The position numbers and the translations under genes are program-made. A model generated the notes under the pieces. That model was given only the letters and a program-made list of their open reading frames with translations. It searched no databases and was not told the origin of the DNA. Shown in pieces: positions 16,120 to 23,200 of a stretch of DNA of 23,200 bases (position 1 is its first letter; every line of letters begins with the position of its first letter). This DNA is from CAZTCJ01 sp964612085 (GTDB lineage: Bacteria; Pseudomonadota; Alphaproteobacteria; JAJFIK01): positions 1-23,200 of the forward strand of contig CAZTCJ010000062.1 in assembly GCA_964612085.1 (NCBI GenBank), written 5' to 3'.

Positions 16120-16187
16120 CCAAGCGCCAAAAGGCCAAGTGTCATAGGGCCCAAGCGTCAAAGGGCCAAGCATCAGAGGGCCCAAGC
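16120..16187. repeat. Minisatellite, about 4.3 copies of a 15-16 bp unit
   Basis: Consecutive units are CCAAGCGCCAAAAGG, CCAAGTGTCATAGGGC, CCAAGCGTCAAAGGG, CCAAGCATCAGAGGGC and a partial CCAAGCCC. All share CCAAG followed by a CA and a G-run. The copies touch one another, so this is not a spacer-separated CRISPR array. It lies about 100 nt upstream of the TAXI-gene start. Confidence 0.8.
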
Positions 16188-16288
16188 CCCACGCCACCAA
16201 GACTTGATCCAGACAGGTGCTGCCTTTTGAGACTGGCCCGGGTTGGAAACCAAGTCTGTCCTTCTCCTGGGGGAAAGGCGACGAAACG

Positions 16289-17512
16289 GTGTGGAGCGCT
16301 TTCCGTATAAAGCCAGCGCGGCAGGACGGCTTTTGCTCCGCCGGCCGTGAGGATCCGTCTGCCCGCCGCTTCCCGAACCGCCGCTCCAACATCCGAACCG
16401 CCGCCCGGCCCATCGTCCGCACCCTTGTCACCCTCGCGCTTCTGAGCGCGCTGCCCTCTTCGGCGATCAAAGCCCAGGACCCGCAACCCGACAGCCGGGA
16501 CGGCACCTTCTTCACCATCGGCACCGGCTCCATCGCGGGCGCCTATTTCCGCATCGGCGACATCATCGCCGGGATCATCAGCCACCCGCGCGGCTCGGTC
16601 CGCTGTCAGACGCCGGAACGGTGCGGGCCCGAAGGGCTGATCGCCGTGGCCCAGGCCAGCGAAGGCTCCGTGCGCAATGTGGTGGAAGTCAATGGCGGCA
16701 TCATGCAAACGGCCCTGGCCCAGGCCGATATCGTCCATTGGGCCTCGCAAGGGCGCGAAATGTTCGCCGAGCTGGGCGGACAGCCCAATCTGAGGGTCAT
16801 CGCCAATCTTTATCCGGAAACGATCCATCTGGTGGCCCGCAGTGGCGCCGGGATCGAGTCCCTTGCGGATCTCGTCGGCAAGACCGTTTCCATCGACCGG
16901 CGCGGCTCCGGCACCTATGCCGACGCCCATCTCATTCTCAAAGCGATTGGCCTTGCCGAACCGGCGCTCACGCTCACCTATCTCGATCCGGACATGGCGG
17001 CGACGCAGATAGAAACCGGCGAGATCGACGCGTTTTTCTATACCGCCGGGGCGCCCATCGACATCATCGCCAGTCTGATCGAAGACGGGCACGCCACGCT
17101 GGTGCCCGTCGCCGGACCGGCCATGGACGCCCTGCGGGCCGATCATACGTTTTTGCTGCTGACGAGCTTGCCGGCCGGCACCTATCCCGAGCAGGAGGCC
17201 CTGACGACACTGGGCGTGGGCGCCTTGTGGATCGTGCACAAAAACGCCGACGCCAATCTGGTCTATCAGATCACCAGGGCCTTATGGCACGAGGAGAACC
17301 GGCGCCTGCTCACGGAAGGCCATCCCCTCGGCCTGCTGATGAAACCCGAACAGGCCACCGTCGGCGTGCCGGTGCCGCTCCATCCCGGCGCGAAACGGTT
17401 CTACCGCGAGTACGGCAGCCTCACGGCCCAGGCCGCCGGGCCGGAGCCCCATCCGGCAACCCTGCTTTTGCTCCCGGACCACGGCCCCATTCCCGATCCG
17501 CGCCGGCTTTAA
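16289..17512 (+). CDS. TAXI-family TRAP-type solute receptor
   Basis: A periplasmic binding protein of the TAXI (TRAP-associated extracytoplasmic immunogenic) family. After a hydrophobic leader (VRTLVTLALLSALPSSAIKA) the mature protein opens TFFTIGTGSIAGAYFRIGD, the family signature. Further matches are EGSVRNV, ANLYPETIHLVAR, LVGKTVSIDRRGSGTYADA and DAFFYTAGAP. It has the two-cysteine insert (RCQTPERCG) seen in one clade. The start is unclear: no ATG precedes the leader. The GTG at 16289, with GGGGGAAAGG upstream, is chosen over the GTG at 16217, but still leaves a roughly 45-residue basic N-region before the leader. No TRAP permease (DctM/4TM-12TM) gene is adjacent, so its partner lies elsewhere or it is a stand-alone sensor. 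Substrate unknown. Confidence 0.85.
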   Translation: MWSAFRIKPARQDGFCSAGREDPSARRFPNRRSNIRTAARPIVRTLVTLALLSALPSSAIKAQDPQPDSRDGTFFTIGTGSIAGAYFRIGDIIAGIISHPRGSVRCQTPERCGPEGLIAVAQASEGSVRNVVEVNGGIMQTALAQADIVHWASQGREMFAELGGQPNLRVIANLYPETIHLVARSGAGIESLADLVGKTVSIDRRGSGTYADAHLILKAIGLAEPALTLTYLDPDMAATQIETGEIDAFFYTAGAPIDIIASLIEDGHATLVPVAGPAMDALRADHTFLLLTSLPAGTYPEQEALTTLGVGALWIVHKNADANLVYQITRALWHEENRRLLTEGHPLGLLMKPEQATVGVPVPLHPGAKRFYREYGSLTAQAAGPEPHPATLLLLPDHGPIPDPRRL

Positions 17513-17542
17513 CGCGGCGTTTCGAAAGAACCGCCCCCGTGT

Positions 17543-18190
17543 TCACGGCTGCCCGGCGCATTCCGCTTGCGCGCCTTCCAGCCAGTTCTGCATGGCCGGC
17601 AGCGCCCAGATCCGCTCCATATAGCCGGCCAGCAGGGGCGGCATGGCGACCCCATAGGTCGTGAAGCGCGAGACCACGGGCGCGTACATGGCGTCGGCCG
17701 CCGAAAACCGGCCGAACAGAAACGGCCCTTCGGCTTGGTGCGCGCTCAACGCCTCGGACCACAGATGGTGAATGCGGGCGATATCGCGCGCCGCCGCATC
17801 GCTGGGCGCGCCGCCAGGCTTGCGCTCGGCGAAAAACACCGGCAACTCGGCGCGCAGGGCGGCGAAGCCCGCATGCATTTCAGCGCTGACCGAGCGGGCC
17901 CAGGCGCGGGCAATGGGATCCTCGGGCCAGAGCCGGGCCTCGGGGAAGCGCTCGTGAACATATTCCAGGATGCTCAAGGACTCCCAGATGGTGATCGAAG
18001 GCGTTTTCAACACGGGCACCAGACCCGTCGGCGAATGCTGGCGAATCGCGTCCGCCGTCTCGGGCCGGTCGAGCCGGATCTGCACTTCCTGAAACGGAAT
18101 GCCCGGCACCGCCATGGCGAGCCACGGCCTGAGCGACCATGACGACAGATTCTTGTCTCCAATAACCAAAGTCAGCGGCTCACCGGACAT
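17543..18190 (-). CDS. Glutathione S-transferase family protein
   Basis: A 215-residue cytosolic GST-fold protein. The N-terminal thioredoxin-like domain begins TLVIGDKNLSSWSLRPWLA, with the serine-rich stretch where the glutathione thiol is activated. VPVLKTPSITIWESLSILEY carries the cis-proline and the Glu-Ser pair that contact glutathione. The C-terminal helical domain contains HHLWSEALSAHQAEGPFLFGRFSAADAMYAP, the usual SxADxM-like N-capping region. GGAGGG lies upstream of the ATG. It converges on the TAXI gene with 30 nt between stops and diverges from the aminopeptidase operon. Substrate cannot be told from sequence. Confidence 0.93.
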   Translation of the reverse strand: MSGEPLTLVIGDKNLSSWSLRPWLAMAVPGIPFQEVQIRLDRPETADAIRQHSPTGLVPVLKTPSITIWESLSILEYVHERFPEARLWPEDPIARAWARSVSAEMHAGFAALRAELPVFFAERKPGGAPSDAAARDIARIHHLWSEALSAHQAEGPFLFGRFSAADAMYAPVVSRFTTYGVAMPPLLAGYMERIWALPAMQNWLEGAQAECAGQP

Positions 18191-18225
18191 GAAACGCCCT
18201 CCAATGAGAGAGGAACCCTCTCGGA

Positions 18226-18257
18226 TTAGGGTCAGGACCCTAGGGTCAGGACCCTAA
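18226..18257. repeat. Nested palindromic repeat in a divergent intergenic region
   Basis: Two tandem 14-bp copies of TAGGGTCAGGACCC followed by TAA. Each copy is an inverted repeat TAGGGTC-AG-GACCCTA, and the two together form a 32-bp palindrome apart from the AG centres. It lies 36 nt upstream of the GST ATG and about 140 nt upstream of the aminopeptidase start. It could be a dimer-of-dimers operator or a genomic short palindromic repeat. Confidence 0.75.
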
Positions 18258-18395
18258 GAACGCGGTTATCCTAACGCTCCCCGCCGCACGCACGAAAGAG
18301 GCCTGGGCGCTTTCGCCACCCACCCCGGATTTGCCCGGATCCGCGGCACTGACTAGAGTGGAGACACATGCCTGACGCCCTTCCGACACGAGGAT

Positions 18396-19805
18396 ATGAA
18401 CGTGCTCGACTGCTTCTCTACCGAGCGTACCCCTGACACGACGCCTATCGATCTCATCCCGTCACAGGCTTTCGATGCCTGGCTCGCCCGCCAGGACGGT
18501 TTCACCGCCAACTGGGCGCGCGCCAACGACTTTCGCGGGCAGGCCGGACGCCTGCTGATGATCCCCGCCGCCGACACGGGCACATGCACCCGTATCGTGT
18601 TCGGTCTTGGTGCGGATGACGATCCCATGCTGCCCGCTGAGCTGCCCGAGCACCTGCGCGACGGCGACTATACGGTCGAAGGCGGCATGGACGGGCGCAA
18701 TCCCGACACCCTGGCGCTCGCCTGGGCGCTCGGTACTTATCAGTTCACGGCCTATCGCAAGAATGCGAAACGGCGGCCCCGCCTCGTCTTGCCGCAAGGG
18801 GTGACCCAGACGGTGCTCACCAGAATGGTCGAAGGCCTGTTCCTGACCCGCGACCTGATCAATACCCCGGCCAACGATCTCGGGCCCGCCGAACTCGAGC
18901 GCGCCGCCCGGGATCTCGCCGAACGGCACAATGGCACCTTGCGCGTGGTCTCCGGGGATCAATTGCTGGAGGAAAATTTCCCGCTCATTCATGCGGTCGG
19001 CCGAGCTTCGTCGCGCCCGCCCCGCCTGCTCGATATCACCTGGGGCCAGCCGGACGCGCCAAAACTCACCCTGGTCGGCAAGGGCGTCTCGTTCGACACC
19101 GGCGGCCTTAATATCAAGCCGAGTTCGGGCCTGGAGCTGATGAAAAAGGATATGGGCGGGGCGGCCCATGTCATGGGACTCGGCCATATGATCATGGGTG
19201 CCAATCTGCCGGTGCGCCTGCGCATCCTGGTGCCCGCTGTCGAGAACGCCATCTCGGGCGACGCCTTCCGGCCCGGCGACGTTTATCGGAGCCGCAAGGG
19301 CCTGACCGTGGAAATCGGCAATACGGATGCGGAAGGCCGCCTGATCCTGGCCGACGCCCTGACCCTGGCGGAAGAAGACGCGCCCGATCTCATGCTGGTC
19401 ATGGCGACCCTGACGGGAGCCGCCCGCGTTGCGCTGGGTCCGGACGTTATTCCATTCTATACGGACGATGCCCCCTTGGCCGAGGCCATGACCGGGGAAT
19501 GCGCGGCCGCCGGGGAGTTCCTGTGGCGCATGCCGCTCCACAAGCCGTACAACACCCTTCTGGAAAGCCGCACCGCCGACATCAACCATATCTCCCCCGG
19601 CCGGTTCGCGGGCTCCATCACGGCGGCCCTGTTCCTGGCTCGCTTCGCAGGAGGTGTCAAAAGTTGGGCGCATTTCGATATCTATGCTTGGAATGGGCAG
19701 GCACGGCCCGGGCGGCCGATCGGCGGCGAGGCCCAGGCCCTGAAAGGCCTGTTCCGCATGCTGCAAAAACGCTACGGCGCCGCCGCGCCACCGGCAAACG
19801 GATGA
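18396..19805 (+). CDS. Leucyl aminopeptidase family M17 metallopeptidase
   Basis: A 469-residue M17 peptidase that removes N-terminal residues from peptides in the cytoplasm using two metal ions. The active-site set is complete and evenly spaced relative to bovine LAP: Lys229, Asp234, Lys241, Asp252, Asp311, Glu313 and Arg315, in KGVSFDTGG, NIKPSSG, KKDMGGAA and the NTDAEGRL signature. The N-terminal domain is short and divergent, as in the alphaproteobacterial PepB-like group. Two starts are possible: the ATG at 18396 directly abuts GAGGAT, while the in-frame GTG at 18402 has that site at a better 6-nt spacing. The MarR gene begins 15 nt after its stop, so the three genes probably form an operon. 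Confidence 0.95.
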   Translation: MNVLDCFSTERTPDTTPIDLIPSQAFDAWLARQDGFTANWARANDFRGQAGRLLMIPAADTGTCTRIVFGLGADDDPMLPAELPEHLRDGDYTVEGGMDGRNPDTLALAWALGTYQFTAYRKNAKRRPRLVLPQGVTQTVLTRMVEGLFLTRDLINTPANDLGPAELERAARDLAERHNGTLRVVSGDQLLEENFPLIHAVGRASSRPPRLLDITWGQPDAPKLTLVGKGVSFDTGGLNIKPSSGLELMKKDMGGAAHVMGLGHMIMGANLPVRLRILVPAVENAISGDAFRPGDVYRSRKGLTVEIGNTDAEGRLILADALTLAEEDAPDLMLVMATLTGAARVALGPDVIPFYTDDAPLAEAMTGECAAAGEFLWRMPLHKPYNTLLESRTADINHISPGRFAGSITAALFLARFAGGVKSWAHFDIYAWNGQARPGRPIGGEAQALKGLFRMLQKRYGAAAPPANG

Positions 19806-19820
19806 TCATACGGGCAAGCC

Positions 19821-20189
19821 ATGGCCAAGACGCTGAACACATTGGACGCGCTTTCGCTGTGGCACCGGGTTCTGCTCGATGTGGTGGGCCAGGACCGTCC
19901 GGACCTGTCCCATCGCCAGCTTGCCATTCTGCTGACCGTCTATCTGACCCCGCCGCCCCATACGGTGCGCGGGCTGGCGGCATCGCTCGGCGTGCAAAAA
20001 CCCGTGGTGACGCGCGCGCTCACTACCATGGGCATATTGGGCCTTGTGCGCCGCAAGCGCGATCCGGACGACCGGCGCAACGTGCTCGTTCAGCGTACGG
20101 TCAAAGGCTCTGTCTTTCTCAATGATTTCGCCGAAACCATCACAAAGGCCGCAAGCGAAGAAGCGGACCCGCGGCGGGCCGCGTCATGA
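19821..20189 (+). CDS. MarR-type winged-helix transcriptional regulator
   Basis: A 122-residue protein with one winged-helix domain: a recognition helix in TVRGLAASLGVQKPVVTRALTTM, then the wing LGLVRRKRDPDDRRNVLVQRT, which carries the DxxDRR-like signature of MarR proteins. The flanking dimerisation helices are short (full MarR proteins have about 140-150 residues). The gene begins 15 nt after the aminopeptidase and overlaps the NlpC/P60 gene by 4 nt (ATGA at 20186-20189). It may control this operon or the divergent GST gene. The ligand is unknown. Confidence 0.88.
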   Translation: MAKTLNTLDALSLWHRVLLDVVGQDRPDLSHRQLAILLTVYLTPPPHTVRGLAASLGVQKPVVTRALTTMGILGLVRRKRDPDDRRNVLVQRTVKGSVFLNDFAETITKAASEEADPRRAAS

Positions 20190-21034
20190 CTGGTTTCGCG
20201 TTGCCCAACGGCATGGATGCGCGCCTGACCCCGGCCCGCGCCGATCTGGCGGCCCGGTATCTGGAAGGGCGCGTTCCCTCCATCCGGTTCGTGGACGGAA
20301 CGAAAATGCAAGTCCGGCCCGGCATCGTGCCCTTGCGCATGACGCCCGACCCGGACGCGCATCTGGCGACGCAACTGATCAAGGGCGAGCCTTTTACCGT
20401 TTACGAGAGCAAGGACGGCTGGGCCTGGGGCCAGGCGGACAAGGACAACTATGTGGGATACGTCCCGAGCAACAGCCTTACCCAGCAGCTTGAGACGCCG
20501 ACGGCGCGCATTTCGGCGGTACGCAGTCATATTTATGCCGAGCCGAGCCACAGGGCGTTGCCGCTGTCGCCGCTGACCATGAACGCCACCGTCGCCGCTG
20601 GCGAAATCGACAACGGGTTCGCGCGGCTGGCCGATGGCGGGTTCGTCTCCAAACATCATATCGCGCCGCTCGATGACACCGCGTCCGATTTCACCGCCAC
20701 GGCTTTGGTGTTTCTCGGTACGCCCTATCTCTGGGGCGGGCGCAGCGGCATCGGCATCGATTGTTCCGGGCTCGTGCAGATGGTCCTGGAGCGGGCGGGC
20801 ATTGCATCGCCGCGCGACGCGGACATGCAGGAACAGGCGCTCGGGCAAAGCGTGCCCGTGAAAGACCTACAACGCGGCGATCTGATTTTCTGGAAGGGTC
20901 ATGTGGCCATCGCCCTCGACGCGGCCCAAGTGGTGCATGCCAACGGCACTTATATGACGACCATGACCGAAGCGCTCGAGGCGGTCTGCGCGCGCGCGGG
21001 CACGATCACTAGCGTCAAGCGCGTAACGTCTTAA
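20186..21034 (+). CDS. NlpC/P60 cysteine peptidase with two SH3-like domains
   Basis: A 282-residue protein probably cutting peptidoglycan stem peptides or recycled muropeptides. Two bacterial SH3-like segments (about residues 40-100 and 105-165) are followed by an NlpC/P60 domain from about 170: FLGTPYLWGGRSGIGIDCSGLVQ and RGDLIFWKGHVAIAL. The catalytic set is Cys193, His239 and His251. No signal peptide or lipobox is visible, so it looks cytoplasmic, as in the related LAP-NlpC pairs of alphaproteobacteria. Its ATG overlaps the MarR stop, and its TAA overlaps the stop of convergent yejF by 3 nt. Confidence 0.93.
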   Translation: MTGFALPNGMDARLTPARADLAARYLEGRVPSIRFVDGTKMQVRPGIVPLRMTPDPDAHLATQLIKGEPFTVYESKDGWAWGQADKDNYVGYVPSNSLTQQLETPTARISAVRSHIYAEPSHRALPLSPLTMNATVAAGEIDNGFARLADGGFVSKHHIAPLDDTASDFTATALVFLGTPYLWGGRSGIGIDCSGLVQMVLERAGIASPRDADMQEQALGQSVPVKDLQRGDLIFWKGHVAIALDAAQVVHANGTYMTTMTEALEAVCARAGTITSVKRVTS

Positions 21035-22644
21035 CCGTGTAGATCGTACGCGGCGGCGATCAGTTCCCGCGTATAATCCGTCTGCGGCGCTTCGAAGATC
21101 TGCTCGACAGGCCCCTGCTCCACGGCGCGCCCGGCGCGCATGACCAGTACGTCATCGGCGAGCGCCCGCACCACTTTCAGATCATGGCTGATAAAGACAT
21201 AGGCAAGGCCGTAGCGGTCTTGCAGATCAAGCAGCAGATCGATGATCTGTCCCTGGATCGACCGGTCGAGCGCGCTTGTGGGCTCATCCAGGATCAGAAA
21301 ACGGGGCTTCAGGATGATCGCGCGGGCAATGGCGATGCGCTGGCGCTGGCCGCCGGAAAACTCGTGCGGGTACCGATCCATGGCTTCTTCCGGCAACCCC
21401 ACTTCGCTGAGTGCATGGGCGATCAGGGGGCGGCGCTCAGCATCTGAGGGGGCCAGCCCGTGCACATCGAGCCCTTCGGCAATAATGCCGCCCACGGACA
21501 AGCGCGGACTGAGCGAGCCGAACGGGTCCTGAAACACCACCTGCATTTCCTTGCGCAAGGGCCGCATGGCTTTCGATGTGAGCCCGTCGATCGGTTTGCC
21601 GCCGAACAGGATCGCGCCGTCCGACGGCGCAAGGCGCAAGAGCGCCATGGCGAGCGTGGTCTTTCCGGACCCGGATTCGCCCACCACCGCCAGCGTTCTG
21701 GCCTCGCGCACATCGAGCGATACGCCATCGACCGCCTTCGTATGATCGACCGCCCGGCGGAAGATCCCCTTACGGATCGGGAACCAGACTTTCACGTCCC
21801 GGGCGGCCAGGACCACCTGGCCTTCATTCTCCGCCTGGCGCGGCTTGGGCTTGGGTTCCGCATCGATCAGCAGACGGGTGTACTCATGGGCCGGCTCACC
21901 GAAAATCCGCTGCACGGGCCCCTGCTCGACGATCCGCCCATCCTTCATGACACAGACCGTATCGGCCATGTGGCGCACGACCCCCAGATCATGGGTGATG
22001 AGCAGCAGCGCCATGCCCAGATCGCGTTGCAGATCCTTCAGAAGCGCCAGGATCTGCGCCTGCACCGTGACATCGAGCGCCGTGGTCGGCTCGTCCGCAA
22101 TCAGAAGATCCGGCTTGTTGGCAAGCGCCATGGCGATCATCACCCGCTGGCGCTGGCCGCCGGAGAGCTGATGGGGATAGGCGTTCAACCGGCTCGTGAC
22201 ATCGGGCAGACCGACCCGCTCCAGCAACTCGATGATGCGCGGGCGCGCCCGCTCCCGGCTCAAGCCCTGATGCATCATCAGGATCTCGCCCACCTGTTTT
22301 TCCACCGTATGCAGTGGATTGAGCGAGGTCATGGGCTCCTGGAAGATCATGGAAATACGGTTGCCGCGCACCTTGCGCAAGGCGCTTTCGTCCGCATTGA
22401 GAAGATCCTGGCCGTCGAAGCGGATGGCGCCGCCCGGATGGGAGGCGGCCGGATAGGGCAAAAGCTTCAGAACCGACAAGGCGGTCGTCGATTTGCCGGA
22501 ACCGGACTCGCCCACAAGCGCCACGGTCTCGCCTTTCGAGACAGTGAAGGAGACGCCATCCACGGCCCGCGTCTCGGCTTTCCCGGCCCGGAACGCCACG
22601 GACAGATCGTCCACGGTCAGCAAAGGGGTCTGCGCGCCGGTCAC
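21031..22644 (-). CDS. yejF: YejF-type fused ATPase of a peptide ABC importer
   Basis: A 537-residue protein with two fused ABC ATPase domains of the oligopeptide (OppD/OppF, Dpp) group. Half 1 has Walker A GESGSGKST near residue 43, signature LSGGQRQR and Walker B DLLIADEPT. Half 2 has GESGSGKTT, signature FSGGQRQR and Walker B FLILDEPT. Both halves have the OPP-type C-terminal region with EQGPV. It energises the YejABEF importer, which takes up peptides including microcin C in E. coli. The start is GTG at 22644, overlapping the yejE stop (GTGA). Its stop overlaps the convergent NlpC/P60 stop. Length is normal. Confidence 0.95.
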   Translation of the reverse strand: MTGAQTPLLTVDDLSVAFRAGKAETRAVDGVSFTVSKGETVALVGESGSGKSTTALSVLKLLPYPAASHPGGAIRFDGQDLLNADESALRKVRGNRISMIFQEPMTSLNPLHTVEKQVGEILMMHQGLSRERARPRIIELLERVGLPDVTSRLNAYPHQLSGGQRQRVMIAMALANKPDLLIADEPTTALDVTVQAQILALLKDLQRDLGMALLLITHDLGVVRHMADTVCVMKDGRIVEQGPVQRIFGEPAHEYTRLLIDAEPKPKPRQAENEGQVVLAARDVKVWFPIRKGIFRRAVDHTKAVDGVSLDVREARTLAVVGESGSGKTTLAMALLRLAPSDGAILFGGKPIDGLTSKAMRPLRKEMQVVFQDPFGSLSPRLSVGGIIAEGLDVHGLAPSDAERRPLIAHALSEVGLPEEAMDRYPHEFSGGQRQRIAIARAIILKPRFLILDEPTSALDRSIQGQIIDLLLDLQDRYGLAYVFISHDLKVVRALADDVLVMRAGRAVEQGPVEQIFEAPQTDYTRELIAAAYDLHG

Positions 22645-23200
22645 CGGGATCCTCCGCTCAAGGATTTCCGGGGATCGAAGGCATCCCGCGCCGCCTCGCC
22701 GATAAAGACCAGCAGGCTCAGCATGGAGGCGAGCACGAAAAAGGCCGTCAGCCCCAGCCAGGGGGCCTGCAGATTGCTCTTGCCCTGGCGCGCCAACTCA
22801 CCGAGCGACGCCGAGCCCGGCGGCAGGCCGAAGCCCAGATAATCGAGCGACGACAAGGTGGTGATCGCGGCCGACAGCAGGAATGGCAGGAAGGTGATCG
22901 TGGCCACCATGGCGTTGGGCAGGATGTGCCGGCGCATGATCGTGCTGTGCCCGACGCCGAGCGCACGCGCCGCTTTGACATATTCGAAATTCCGTCCGCG
23001 CAGAAATTCCGCCCGCACCACGCCCACAAGCGCCACCCAGCTGAACAGCAAAAGCGCGCCCAAAAGCACCCAGAAGCCCGGTTGGATCACCGCCGCCAGG
23101 ATGATCAGCACATAGAGCGCCGGGATATTGCTCCAGATCTCGATGAAACGCTGGGCCACCAGGTCGATCCAGCCGCCGAAATAGCCCTGAACCGCGCCCG
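22641..23200 (-). CDS. yejE: YejE-type permease of a peptide ABC importer (5' end outside window)
   Basis: The C-terminal part of an inner-membrane permease, open to the right edge. Reading in from the edge it has GAVQGYFGGWIDLVAQRFIE and then IWSNIPALYVLIILAAV, the typical YejE/DppC stretch. The BPD-transport EAA loop is at EYVKAARALGVGHSTIMRRHILPNA, and YLGFGLPPGSASLGEL follows. About 186 residues are visible; the complete protein would be 340-380. The GTGA overlap with yejF shows operon organisation. yejB and yejA are expected further right on the same strand. Confidence 0.93.
   Translation of the reverse strand, partial: GAVQGYFGGWIDLVAQRFIEIWSNIPALYVLIILAAVIQPGFWVLLGALLLFSWVALVGVVRAEFLRGRNFEYVKAARALGVGHSTIMRRHILPNAMVATITFLPFLLSAAITTLSSLDYLGFGLPPGSASLGELARQGKSNLQAPWLGLTAFFVLASMLSLLVFIGEAARDAFDPRKSLSGGSR

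Larger units (their letters stand above)
15700..16288. other. Gene-poor stretch of 589 nt with a minisatellite
   Basis: No reading frame here looks coding: the candidates on both strands are short, arginine/proline-rich and lack ribosome-binding sites and recognisable domains. The stretch holds a weak terminator after flp and a minisatellite at 16120-16187. An A/T-rich patch near 16025-16050 (GGTATATAGTTGAGACATTG) could contain a promoter for the TAXI gene, but it is far from the start. Confidence 0.6.

Noticed and set aside
15785..16138. Short frames on both strands between flp and the TAXI gene
   Set aside because: Arg/Pro-rich, no domains, no ribosome-binding sites, mutually overlapping on opposite strands.
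16120..16187. Possible CRISPR array
   Set aside because: Units are 15-16 bp and contiguous with no spacers; no cas genes nearby.
18462..19766. Long minus-strand frame opposite the M17 peptidase
   Set aside because: Antisense; the plus-strand protein has the complete M17 active site.
21460..22842. Long plus-strand frame opposite yejF
   Set aside because: Antisense to a double ABC ATPase with all motifs.

Overview
This 23.2 kb window is GC-rich chromosomal DNA from an alphaproteobacterium; the order cannot be fixed by eye. The assignment rests on the alphaproteobacterial style of the TadE-like protein and Flp pilin, the M17 aminopeptidase / MarR / NlpC-P60 gene order, the YejEF-type transporter and overall codon use. 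No rRNA, tRNA, insertion sequence or CRISPR array was recognised.

Layout. Left block (1-7.2 kb, minus strand): an orphan lipoprotein gene, thiC behind a TPP riboswitch, and a four-gene metal ABC importer of the TroABCD/MntABCD kind (binding protein, ATPase, two permeases, every junction a 4-nt ATGA overlap). A 22-bp palindrome upstream of the importer looks like an MntR/DtxR-type metal operator. A plus-strand AMP-ligase-like gene follows; it appears to lack the C-terminal catalytic lysine of its superfamily.

Central block (8.6-15.7 kb), the most unusual part. A minus-strand set reads, in transcription order: TadE-like pseudopilin, helix-hairpin-helix protein, GvpN-type AAA+ ATPase, small coiled-coil protein, GvpF/GvpL-family protein carrying a C-terminal J-domain-like extension, and a 912-residue two-TM HAMP/coiled-coil protein. 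The last four are tightly packed (gaps of 21 nt, a 4-nt overlap, and 38 nt). GvpN and GvpF/L are accessory proteins of gas vesicles, yet no shell protein GvpA, nor any GvpJ/K/G/S-like gene, was recognised in the window. A short Flp pilin gene is read divergently from the TadE-like gene. This may be a gas-vesicle accessory module put to another use, or a detached part of a vesicle locus.

Right block (15.7-23.2 kb): a gene-poor stretch with a 15-16 bp minisatellite, an orphan TAXI-type TRAP solute receptor, a GST-fold protein, a nested palindromic repeat between divergent genes, a tight operon of M17 aminopeptidase, MarR-type regulator and NlpC/P60 cell-wall peptidase, then convergent yejF and the 3' part of yejE of a peptide ABC importer that runs off the right edge.

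Functional links. Metal uptake and thiC lie in the same direction, but thiC has its own riboswitch and probably its own promoter. The aminopeptidase, NlpC/P60 hydrolase and Yej importer form a plausible peptide and cell-wall-peptide neighbourhood. The gvp-like set next to Tad-pilus-like proteins has no obvious standard interpretation.
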